From Acanthochromis polyacanthus (lineage: Eukaryota > Chordata > Actinopteri > Pomacentridae): DNA of 64,000 bases. The position numbers and the translations under genes were made by a program. Below are positions 22,701 to 33,600 of the stretch, in pieces. The notes beneath the pieces were generated by a model. It worked only from the letters and a program-made list of their open reading frames with translations. It did not search any database and was not told the origin of the DNA. Where the stretch lies: NCBI RefSeq assembly GCF_021347895.1, contig NC_067124.1, positions 20,946,521 to 21,010,520 on the forward strand. Reading direction: 5' to 3'. The number at the start of each line of letters is the position of its first letter. The first letter of the stretch is position 1.

Positions 22701-24632
22701 ACATGGGGGGGCAGTTATTGGGTAGCAAAGCCACTGGCAGCACTGTGTAACACGAGATAAAACGCTGAGCTTCCTGAATGAAAACAAAAATGCGAACAGC
22801 TGCTTCACTGACGGTTGTCTGAATAAGTCTTATTTTACTTTTGATTGTCTTCAGGAAACTACAGTAGCTGCTAAACAGACAAATGACGACTTCAAGCAGC
22901 TATTTCCTGCAATATTATTTTTTGCTAATCACCTACAGTGACAGATTATAAGTTTACGAGTCTCACAACAAGCTGCAGCTAACTTTCTGCTAACTGCTAA
23001 TTCAGCAACGCTCTGTTCTCCCCAAGAGCAATCTGTTTTTCATCATTTTTATCCTGATGACAATAATAAGCAGTCAGTAGACTAGAAAGTGCTACTGTAA
23101 GGGTTCTATGATCTATGGACTTTAGGGCTTCTTCTGCCTGGAAAACGGCAGGCAGCAGAGTGTCACAGAGGCATCCTCACCCCGACATGCTTCTCAGCTG
23201 TCTGTCATCACCACATTTGTGCAACTCTCCTAAATACAAGTGGGAACTCATCAGCTAAAGGTCCTCTCTATTTCGGTCAGTTGGGAACAGGCTGGCAAAT
23301 GAATTATAGCTTTAGCATATATTTCCTAAATAGACTCTGTTGTTATTTGCTTTCTTCTTGCTTAGAAGCTCTGCATAAAGTTGGAGGCTGAGTTTGATGT
23401 TGTTGATTATAAGTGGGATAACCGGAATACTTCGGTTTCTGACGTGAAAATATGAGACAGCAGCTTATTAGTGAGGATTATGACACCGCAATCTAAAATA
23501 ACATAAAAATACACACCACAATTATGGCAACAATGTTCAAACCTTTTACACTTTTAATTTAAATCAAGTCCACATGTGCTCACAAGGTGAAATGGATGCA
23601 GACAAAAGTGTAAAGAAAACTACATGTCCTGTAATGTTATCTCAGTCTGTGCCAGCATACTTTGACATGGACACACCTATCTGTTGTGTACTCTCTGTGC
23701 AACTGCTGTTTGCTAACTTGGATCCACCTCGACTAGGATCCTGCAGCCCAGCAGGATGCATGCCAGATAATGTTTTCATTATTTACTTCTTCTTTTTTTC
23801 TTCTTGCATCAGATGTCCCCAGAAATAGATTCTCCAATTGTACCAGAAAACCCACACAGATGAGAATTTACAAAAACAACCAGAGAGACGGTTCTCATTG
23901 CTATGTGACTTGGCAGGCTCGATTCAGGATTGCGGAGGGACAACTTTTGGGAAACCTGTAATCACAACACCCATTCTTTCATTGGCCTAACCACCAAAGG
24001 CAGGAGTCATACAGCTGGTGACATGAAATGGCTCATTTTAGTGAGTCTTCCCATTGAATCCTCTGGTGGTCTGAGGATGCACTTTGGGAAAATTACCAAC
24101 CATTACATTGTCATGATTTAAAAGCTGACAACCAGCATATGCACCACAGTGATATTCTTACTAGTGATATGGGTGAAAGGCATGTTATGATTGAAAAAGC
24201 ATAACAAAGCCATGGCGTCATGTCCTCAATGGGACTGACCACTCACCTCCCTTGACACGCTTGGTTGATGCATTAACCAAGGGAAAAGAAAACAAGAAGT
24301 CTACCAGAAAGACCCACATCCCATAACAAGTCAGAAAACGGCTCCCACTGATTATATTTTAAAACACATTATCTAACAACTCATTGACTCTGTATTGTAC
24401 CCAGAAGTCACCCAAAAACGTAACTTCGTAGAAGGATTTGCCAGCAAATATAAATTTAAAAAAAAATCATACAGTGGTGCTTTATGGCATAAATGGTTCC
24501 TACGCGTCTCTATTTCCCTTAGACCGACTGTAAGCCTCATTTGTATATCCCTGCCACTAAAAAAATAATTTCTGGCTAAAAAAAATTGAGTATTTTTTTT
24601 AGTTTGAACAAGGACAAAAATAAACTGCTTAC
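19241..24632 (-). other. thrap3 intron 1, 5.4 kb
   Basis: Long AT-rich first intron with a TA microsatellite (19688-19736) and a short CA run (about 22358-22371). No exon, RNA gene or full transposon was recognised. The open frames here lack conserved features. Confidence 0.55.
19688..19736. repeat. (TA)n microsatellite
   Basis: About 24 uninterrupted TA dinucleotides inside thrap3 intron 1. Confidence 0.97.
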
Positions 24633-24880
24633 CGGCCGGTGTTGTCGATCGGCGTCTTCGTGTCACATTCACGTACCGCGGGATAATATTGGTACAAACG
24701 AGTGAATGACAATTTCTCCCCGGTCTTCTGTGTTTGCGGCCAGCTTATGTGTGTGTGCGTGTAGTGTGAGCGACGTGTGTGTCGGCTGAAGTCTGCCGTG
24801 TTCACTGAGAGGGGGTGTGACGGCTCCGGGCAGCTCAGAGATTCAGATTTCCTTCCGCCTTCAACGCCGCTGTCTGTCAA
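24633..24880 (-). promoter_or_regulatory. thrap3: thrap3 5' UTR exon and CpG-rich promoter region
   Basis: On the minus strand a CpG-dense block ends in CGGCCG|GTAAGCAG, a strong donor with the last exon base at 24633. The exon carrying the start codon opens with an acceptor (TGTGACAG|TTTGAGG, exon base 19240) and only 23 nt of leader, so an upstream non-coding exon is needed and this is the best candidate. The 5' limit (transcription start) cannot be fixed from sequence. Intron 1 would be 19241-24632, about 5.4 kb, typical of a long first intron. Confidence 0.6.
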
Positions 24881-24959
24881 AACACCTTCAAACGTAACAG
24901 AGCAGCGCATTAATACAGCAGATCCGCTACTCTTTATTAGCACTATTCAGCCCAATAAC

Positions 24960-26270
24960 GCCCCATTTCTACTCAGCTGTATCCCTGCGCTAAGTAACAA
25001 ACCTGCAATGCGTTTCTTGTCTGGTGTTTAATGTTATTTATCACGTTCCTATCTTATTTATTAGAGGCTTCATTGCGTTTGGTTTGCCATTATCTACCAG
25101 TTAAACTTTACTAAAGTCCACTCTTTAATTATACTGCTTGTATTTCCGGGTGACACTTTTCAATTCATTTTACCCATAAAATCCACCTGTACAATGGCTG
25201 TAATGTTTGGTGTTTCTGATATTATCATAGAGGTGGAGTCATAGTGGTGTGAGGTTGGATTGCATTGTTTTTGTTCTTTATATTCTGACCCCTCCTGCGT
25301 TTATGTAAACAGGACAACAAAATCCCTCTCATGGTACTATTTTTGTTGTCCAACCACTTCTAACTGTGACCTCACTAATAGACATGTCACTGTAAAAACT
25401 GTGAACTTCATGAAAGTAAATTCAACGCAGGACTGTGATAGATCATGCAGGGTCATCTTACAAAGTGCCCACTGTGTTTATACTTAAGCAGGAAATGTGC
25501 TTTTTGCTGATAGTTGCTGGTAGATACATTAGACAGAAGATAGTCTAACTCAAGATACACTTACTTTCTTTTCCAGATCTTTAAACAGTATCTAAATATC
25601 TGCAGCAGCAGCTCAACTTGACAGATAAAAACAATGAGGTCAGTTTCCCTCCATATTTGATATACTTGTTCAATGAAAGAAGCAACCAATTCCTGCAAAT
25701 GCATTTTATAGTTTGCCTATAGTGGCCACCAAAAAGTCTTTTAAATCATTCAACCACTATGGCTGTTTTAAAGGGGCATCTAATCGGTATAATCCAAACA
25801 GAAATGTGAGCCATTACTGGAACAGGCTTAGAAAATACAGTATTACCAAATAACCTGGCGTGTGATTGATTGTTATGAAATCAACTGGGCTGTAAGTAGT
25901 CCTGTTTTCATTTGGCTTCAGTCGGCCTTAAGTAAGAAGTTTCATCACAACAGTTGAAAGCATGGCTAAATGTCAATGGAAAGTTTCTAATAGATCACAG
26001 TTGTGTTCATGACTAAGCCCGTGGGAACATTAGATCCATTCTACTCTCTGAATACTTTAAACTTAGGAATCATCTGTGCTATATTAAATAATGGAGCTTA
26101 TTAAGATTTTTTTATTTCAGTAGTCCACTTATTCAGAAGTAGGGACTGATCGATGTGTTCTTAGTGAAACATAACAGTCATGAGGACTGATTACACAAAG
26201 TACAGGACAAATCTTTTTGAAATGCATTTGTTTATTTATGTTTTACATATTTTTATCATTTACACTTCAG
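24960..26270. other. Intergenic stretch upstream of thrap3
   Basis: No gene or repeat could be supported. The open frame near 25260 has no family features. Confidence 0.4.
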
Positions 26271-26274
26271 TGCT

Positions 26275-26866
26275 ACTCGTGACTAGCCTAGCCGCGCTAG
26301 ACCCATGTTCTGAAGACGCAAGGGTCTAGGACCGCTCGACAGGGAGGGAGGCGGGCTAAAAGGTTGTCTTTCAAATCACTCTGCAGCAATTGGGTAGGTA
26401 TACAACCAATCAGCGCAACGAATAGGCTGACGTAGTTCCTAGAGCGCTGGCGGATTGTGGCTAAGTCCCATTAGCTTCCCAACCAGCGGAGCCAACTGGT
26501 ATATTAAGGATTTGCCATAGCCCGTCGGCATAAGTCTAAATACGTCTTTCTTCTCAATTAAACACTTCAGTGCCGTCCTTTGTTTATCTTTCAAGTTGAA
26601 TTTTAGCTTCAAATCTTTAAGGGCTGTGGCCAAAGCCGAGTCGACAGATAACTGTTTATTGTGCACCGGTTGTTTCTGTCAGAATCGTCGCGCCTCTGTC
26701 GTCACTTCATTACGCCCGCCTTCTGACTCTACACTTCATGGTGATTGGTCCGGCCAGTTTTCGGAGCATCCAGCCTCAAGCCTTATGGAGGGTAACTAGA
26801 CCCACCCTGGCAGAGAATTAAATTCGTTGCCGTGGGTTGTCTAGCGCGGCTAGGCTAACTCGTGAC
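26275..26866. mobile_element. 574-bp TIR DNA transposon with perfect 9-bp target duplication
   Basis: The element (26284-26857) has 19-bp perfect terminal inverted repeats TAGCCTAGCCGCGCTAGAC and is flanked by the direct repeat ACTCGTGAC at 26275-26283 and 26858-26866. It is more GC-rich than its surroundings. The minus strand carries the beginning of a helicase-like gene. A 9-bp duplication is usual for Mutator-like elements and a few other superfamilies; the superfamily is not resolved here. Intact ends with a truncated gene point to a non-autonomous deletion derivative of a larger helicase-bearing transposon. The perfect TSD and TIRs suggest recent insertion. Confidence 0.9.
26439..26666 (-). 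pseudogene. Truncated RecQ-like helicase N-terminus carried by the TIR element
   Basis: 75 codons. After a hydrophilic start the frame contains LKFNLKDKQRTALKCLIEKK, a Q-motif/motif-0-like region, then the Walker A motif MPTGYGKS followed by LIYQLAPLV, a pattern specific to RecQ-family superfamily 2 helicases (usually MPTGxGKSxCYQLPAL). The frame stops shortly after motif I, so the DEAD/H box (Walker B) and motifs Ia and III-VI are absent and no helicase activity is possible. Only the gene start is left because the element is internally deleted toward its left end. Confidence 0.75.
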
Positions 26867-27370
26867 ATGACATGTCACCAGTCAGTCACTGCTGGAGCGC
26901 TGACTACAGCTAGATAAACGCTACTGAATCAAAGCCAATGCAGCACATTTTAAAATGAATTTATTTTATCAGGGAAAAAACAGAACAATATATATGATGA
27001 TTATATTGGATAAATGATAAATATCGGACAGATCTGATAATCAGACAAGTCTATAATGATCATCATGTGTAAGGATAGTGAGTGTTTAAAAGATGAAATA
27101 CCATTTTGTAGACATGTATACCTTTGTGTCTTGAATCTGATGATTGATATTAGAACTCTCCTGGACCATTTATGGCATAAGTTGACTTTTTTCAGCACTG
27201 AGATTCTCATTTCAGCAAATCTTTTAGTAGCACACCTAAGAACATGTGTTCTTGATTTTTTTTATTTTATTTTTTTGTCTTTAGGATAAAGTAAATGATA
27301 GATATTTGTCTTCAGCTGATATGAACTCTGTTACAAATAGCTACCATGTCAACTAAGGTTTTGTCTTTTA
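26867..27370. other. AT-rich intergenic stretch
   Basis: No gene or repeat recognised. Confidence 0.4.
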
Positions 27371-27376
27371 TGGCTC

Positions 27377-27482
27377 ACAACCCTGCCTTCGCCCGAGTCA
27401 GCTGGGATAGGCTCCAGCACCCCCCGTGACCCTAGCGAGGATAAAGCGGTGTATAGAGTATGGATGGATGGATGGATGGATG
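27377..27482 (+). mobile_element. Rex3/RTE-like 3' end with (GATG)n tail
   Basis: Contains the widespread teleost motif CCCTGCCTTCGCCC, then GTCAGCTGGGATAGGCTCCAG, then GGATAAAGCGGTGTATAGAG, and ends in five GGAT/GATG units. This is the usual 3' end of fish RTE-class (Rex3-like) retrotransposons and the SINEs that share their tails. No coding part remains. Confidence 0.75.
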
Positions 27483-29820
27483 TATTACTACTAGTCGAAT
27501 CAATCCTAAAATAGCTGCTTTCCCACTAACAAAATTTCCATGGTGTGGGTTTCAGTGGAGGGTTTTAACTGCTCGTGATATGTATGCATCCTGCCAAGAA
27601 TACATTTCAAGGAAAAACTGCTAAATCATTGTAACAGTTTGGCATGAAAGTGTTTAATCTGCAAATACTAATGGTGCATACTGGTGGAAGTTTTCCACTA
27701 AAGTTCGCTTATAGAGCAAGGAATATTCGATCATACATTAATTCAAAATATAATCTCTAAATAATAAGAAGGGTGTTCTTATTGTGGAACACTGTTTCTG
27801 GATTAGGGCTGCTTCTGATGATCTGCATTAATCTGTCAAGTGTTTGATTATCAATTTTCCACAATTTTTTCTTCATGGCAGCAATATTTCAAGCAAAAGT
27901 CTGTTTTGTTTTAAGTTTTTTGAAGTCACTAAGGGAATCTGTTGGGAGTCACACAAGGCACAGTAGTTGGATCTCTTATCTCCTGGCTGCTGTGTGAGCT
28001 TCTTTTTCCTTCCCCTGGAATGTGCTAAATAAAAAGATCTATTATGTCTACTGTGTACAGTAGCCAACAGAAGCATCTACCACAGAGACACTCTCCTTTT
28101 ATAGTCCCAGTGGGAGTAAAGTTAGTGTTGCTCATCCTGATAACAGAAATAAAATACAACGGCATGTTTATAGGCATACATCAAACCTAACATAGAGAGC
28201 AAACAATAAAAATATTGCAATCAGCAGCTATTTGTAGCCAGACATGTCCTACTCACTGTCTACAAAAACAACATTTACGAATGTCTAGATTAAAGCGAAG
28301 GTATCCTCTTGGATTGGAACCTTTGATATCTTTATTTTCCTCACAAATCTCAATATAAACCTGACAAAATTTACAAGGTGATAACATCCTTAAAAGCTGC
28401 ACTAAGAAATACCACTATACAGAAGCTTAGTTAGAGGCTTATGTCGCATTAGAGTTATTTGTCAAATTGCTGGTAAAATCCATTTCAAAAATCTTTTTTC
28501 CTCACACTGCCTGTAACTCTATTTGGAGGCGGAAAGGAAAACTAGCAAACTCTACAAAGCCATGTCTGGAATATGATTGTCTGTGCCACTGTTTGGTTAG
28601 AGTTTGATTTCAACCACTGCTTTTCATATAGAAATTGTGGTAAGAGTAATGTCCACTGCTCTATTTCTTTTCTGGTACTGTATGATTTTTTTTCTTAAAT
28701 TTATATTTCTTTTTTTATGAGATTTTTTTAAATATTTGTCAAATAAAACATGTCAGTTACTTTAAACTGGACAAGAGTAGCACAAACCACCTCTTGTAAA
28801 GCAATTTCTTTTTTTTAAATGTTTAACTGCATGCAGATGTTCCTCATACATGTCCTTGTTTGTCCTGGCTTAGTAGTGGCAAACTTGCACACCATGTATT
28901 TGCAATGGAAATGCAATGATCAATAAATGCCACAGAAACATCCTGCTTATTTGATTAATTCAAAATATGACTACCAGGAAACTGCCACAGTAAGATACCA
29001 AGTCTTGCTATGAAGTCAAAGTTGGGAACAGAAGTATCTTTGTGGTAGGATGGTGCATGGATGGTTTGACTGAAAGAAGGATGTTTGCATTTTTTTAAAG
29101 TCTGGATTCTCACATAGCTTTATGCTGCAGAGGACTAGCTGTACTTGTTTCAAAAGGCCAAGAAACTGTTAGTCAGTAACCTAACAATATACTAAAGCAT
29201 ATTAGTCAGAGCAGCTCACCTTTCTTCTGGGTTGTTTATTCCAAATAATGCAGTACAATATTAATAAATAAAGTCCATATAGGCCTATTTAATAAAGACC
29301 AATTAATGATCTTATGCATGTCCAGGCTGACCTGGACATGTTTTTCTCATCATTCCAGGGAAAAAAAATTGACACATTTTTGCATGATTAGAACACAGAG
29401 GTCAACATTAATGGACCCTTTGACACTTTCTTAATAGTCAGTTAAAGCACAGTTAAAACTGTGGTGTAACTGTTGGTGTAAGTCTATGCAGAATTAAGCA
29501 TGGAATGGTACCATACATGTGTCTGCAACTATGCAAAATAATGGATGATGTGATGTGATTTAGTGTGGAAAAACATAGCAAAAAAGTAGAACTAGGGAAC
29601 TGTTTGTGATCATGTAGCCATGCGAGTAGTGTGAAATATGGCATAGCAGTGTCAGAAAAGAACACACTGGCATTCATGTTCCCCAGATAATGAATCCTTT
29701 TCAGCTGGGGGTTCCCCTGGCTTTTTCTCTAGCACCATCATGAAGTTGACATTTGTGGTTTTGGGGAAAGTGTTGATAGGTTGCCATGGTCTACTTTTTA
29801 TTTTCTATTTTTTATTTCTA
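27483..29820. other. Intergenic stretch, no gene recognised
   Basis: AT-rich with poly-T runs near 28690-28740. No supported gene, RNA or transposon end. Confidence 0.4.
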
Positions 29821-29826
29821 TATATA

Positions 29827-30170
29827 CACTACCATTCAAAAGTGTTGGGTCACTCAGAAATGTCCTTATTTTTTTTATAAAAGTATATTTTTTTTACAAT
29901 TAATATAAAATCTAAATCAGATGTACTCAGAAATACAGTCTAGACAGTGTTAATGTGCTAAATGACTATTCTAGCTGGAAAAGGCTGATTTTTATTTTTT
30001 TTTATTTTTTGGGAAAATCTACATGGGGTACAGAGAAACATTTCCAGCAACCATCTCTCCTGTGTTCTAAGGCTACATTGTGTTAGCTAATGGTATTGAA
30101 AGTCTAACTGATGATTAGAAAACCCTTGTGCAATTATGTAAACACATGATTAAACTTTTGAATGATGGTG
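29827..30170. mobile_element. 344-bp non-autonomous Tc1-type MITE
   Basis: The left end is TA|CACTACCATTCAAAAG, continuing TGGGTCACTCAGAAATGTCC. The right end is the degenerate inverse ACTTTTGAATGATGGTG, ending at 30170. The interior (GATTAGAAAACCCTTGTGCA, ATTATGTAAACACATGA) matches a very common teleost Tc1-derived MITE. It carries no transposase. Confidence 0.85.
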
Positions 30171-30187
30171 CATATGGAAAACCATGT

Positions 30188-30294
<107 letters not shown>

Positions 30295-30298
30295 TGTG

Positions 30299-30579
30299 TC
30301 TTGCTATCATTGTGGGGACATACCATTGACTCCCATTCATATCTAACCCCTAACCCTTACCCTAACCCTAACCTTAACCAAACCCTAACCCTAACCAAAA
30401 CAATGGCTAACCCTAAAGAAACGTTTTTGCACTTTTACTTTTTTCAGTAACAACAACATGGCCAAGAAAACACTGTTTAAACTTGTGGGGACCGAAATGA
30501 GGTCCCCACAAGTGACATAGTTTTCGGTTTTCCTACAGTTGTGGGGACATTTGGTCCCCACAATGTAGCAAAAACATGG
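30299..30579. repeat. Dispersed repeat with GTGGGGAC hairpins and CCCTAA-like block
   Basis: The unit lies between two CA arrays (30189-30290 and 30580-30602). It contains CTTGCTATCATTGTGGGGAC, a telomere-like block of diverged CCCTAA repeats (30343-30416), a perfect 12-bp-stem hairpin CTTGTGGGGACC/GGTCCCCACAAG (30482-30512) and a second 10-bp-stem hairpin of the same motif (30539-30563). It resembles a common teleost dispersed repeat linked to CA microsatellites. No coding. Confidence 0.65.
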
Positions 30580-30602
30580 GCACACACACACACACACACA
30601 CA
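30580..30602. repeat. (CA)n microsatellite
   Basis: About eleven CA units closing the right side of the hairpin repeat. Confidence 0.9.
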
Positions 30603-33600
30603 AACTTTTCTAACTTACATTATAATTACATTGCCTTAAGCAGAGCACAAAGTTTGCAAAAATGATTCCCTGACCTTGACAAGCTCCTGGGATGGCCCTA
30701 CTTATCACCTGCAGCATGCCCTGTTTCCCTTTCCTATTCATCTCTCCCGGCCACTCTTTATCATATCGCCACTGTCCAGACCTGGCAGGCTATTTTGAGC
30801 AATCCCTCTGACACCACTTTCTCCCTCTGTGCCTGGATGAAAGAGTTACTCCCCCTACTTTATATCCTCCCCACCTGTTGGGGCTGTCCGTCTCCTTGCT
30901 GACATGCCTGAAACACACAGAGCTTCAACATTACTTCTTTTAACTGCACTTAAAATCACCCAAGGGTGATGAACTGCGAAGGATCAAGAGCCATATGTTA
31001 CTGCTGACTTAGAGATCGCCCATAAGAAATGACTTGATTCCTCACCATCTTTAGTTGCATTGTGGGTTTTAATACACCAACTTCAGTCAATCTTGACATT
31101 TGCATATGCTATTGTGTATCATTTTACAAAACTTTTCAAACCCAGAAGTGGTTTTAGGTGAACAGAAACTCACTGCCAGAAACAAACAACTGGTTGTTAG
31201 GCCATTCCTTGGCAGTCCTATTGCATGACATTGCTTTGAAATAACCCATCTGGTTGTGGTTACCTCTTGTGAAGTGCCAAACTCTTCTTAATAATACTGT
31301 TGCTGGCTGAATCAGTACATAATTCATCTTTAGGGCACTGTGGTAGCAATTTTAGGACTTAATCGTTTCAAAATAAAGCTTCAATTGTTCTGAAGAACAA
31401 AAAAGACTTTCTGTCTTTGACAATAGTCATAGTGAAATCACCAAATTCTTGCCGCACACGGTGAAAAGACATGGCTAGTTTCAGAATGACTAAACAGAAT
31501 GAGTGTGTGTCAAATCATGTTAGTGTCAACTCAGTTTATTCAGTGTACAGTCCTGACAATTCCACTTTGTTCTACTTACGACAAAGGTTTTTTAGATTTA
31601 ATCACTGGTTAGTTTTAGAGTCTTGTCCATTGTTCACTGATATCCAAAGATTAACCTTAAAAAAAGAGAGAGAGAAATGCTTGGTTTTAGTTAGGCAATA
31701 TGAGCAGAATAATACTTTCTTTAAAAAATAAATAAATAAAAAGACAGTCAAAATAAAGTTACATAATATATTTTGTTAAATTTTTAGACTGTGGTGAGAA
31801 AAATATTGAAAAGTATAAATGTCAATACTGATACTACATATCAAAAGTATAGGTTTTCATTCTGCACAAAAAGGCCCCTGTGGCCAATATATTGCTCTAT
31901 ATTTCACCAATAAATTGTTAATACTGATGCATTAATGCATAAGTGCCAATGTAAAGTATAATAGCTTTGCATTTGGTTGTGTGTATATCAATAGTCCCCA
32001 TAGAAAATCTCATTCTGAAATGTAACCATAGCTGCCACATTATTATAGTGGAGTAAAAAAATTAGATTTCTACCTCTAACATTCAGTAGACATGTAAAGT
32101 TACATAACATGGCAAACTGAAAGAAAGTACTTCAAACAAGCACCTCAAAATCATAATACTTCTGTGCAGTACAGACAGTAAATGTACTATTACACTGCAG
32201 CACTTCTTTGAGCCGAAACAGATCATCTGTTGGCATCCTGCTACAGTTACAATTCGTCACACAGGAAAACCAGTTCATGGAATATAATCCTGTTTTTCAA
32301 CAGCTGTCAATCCTTCAACACTAATATCGCTGTCAAATACACCATGTGTTTACGATCATTATATTTTGGGGTTTTATTTCCAGTTCACTTCGGTACATCC
32401 TTTCACATCCAGCTTTCCCACCCCATAAATGATCACATTTGGCCAGAAAGTGAAAAGACACTTGCAATGCCACCACCACCACCTGCAGTGTCCTTTACCG
32501 TCACCATAAACGTCAGGTTATCCGACACCTCTCGAAGGTACGATGGATACTTCTCTCGTCCTCTTTGTTGTCAACACAAATGAGAGTGAGAAGATGAACA
32601 CGTAGGCAAGACAGCTGCCTGTTGCCTTCAGAGGGTTCCATGACCCCTGTCCAGAGCCTATTATCACCTTCTAGAAGTTTCTGCGGGGCTTGAATCCCAC
32701 TGTACCAATCAGACCCTGTGTCAGCAATAGTCGAGAGAGAGGTGGGAGCCCGAGATGAATCCGTTGGCTCAAGGAGTTTAATTGGAGCTCTGATTAAGAT
32801 CAAGAAGTCTGATGTGATTAGTAGTGAAGTAAAGAGACACACAAAGTCATAAAAATGGCGCACAGCTTTACAAGTGTAAACCCAATATTAAGAGCCATCT
32901 GTCCCGAACATATTGCTGAACATGTCCAGGATAAAATAATGAGGTTAGTTGCTCCTTCATGGAGAAGAGCTGTAATTGCCTGTGACAAACGAAGCAGATG
33001 GGCAGATTAAGTTGAAATTAGCTGTGCCTGCTGTGATCTAAGAGGAAGAACTGTTTAGTATTTTAAAAAAGGATTTTATTTTGTTTATCTGTAGGACTAA
33101 ATTTTAAAATATATACTTAAAATACTACTATACTCTTATGACACTAATGATTTACTGTAAATAAAGAAGTTTAGGTCGAACTCACATTGTGTAATTGCCA
33201 CACTAAATGATCCTTACAAAAATATCCGTTACTGCTATGCTCTTAAAGTACAGTGCGATTTAATTAGATTATGTCAAGTAATCAATTAGTCTTCTGTTTT
33301 GGTTTACTGAATCCCAATCCCATCCGAGTTCTAGAGCTCAAATAAACACCACAACATGAAAAATGGGCTTTGGAACAAAGAGTCCCGTGTGTCTCAAGGA
33401 TACCTTATTGCACTGAAAGCACATTTTGGGCACAGAATCTAAACTTGAGCTACTCCCACTGAGATTTATTTTTGCACATTTATGTTTTCTTCTCCACTAA
33501 AGTACATACTGCATCGAGCTTAACCATTGTTATGAGTTGTTAGACGTATACAATTACACTGTCAAACAAAGACAAGCTGAAGAAATTGGGATTTGTTAAA

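Noticed and set aside
30343..30416. Interstitial telomere (chromosome fusion scar)
   Set aside because: Units are diverged (CCTTAC, CCTTAACCAAA) and lie inside a dispersed repeat with hairpins, so a common repeat is the simpler reading.
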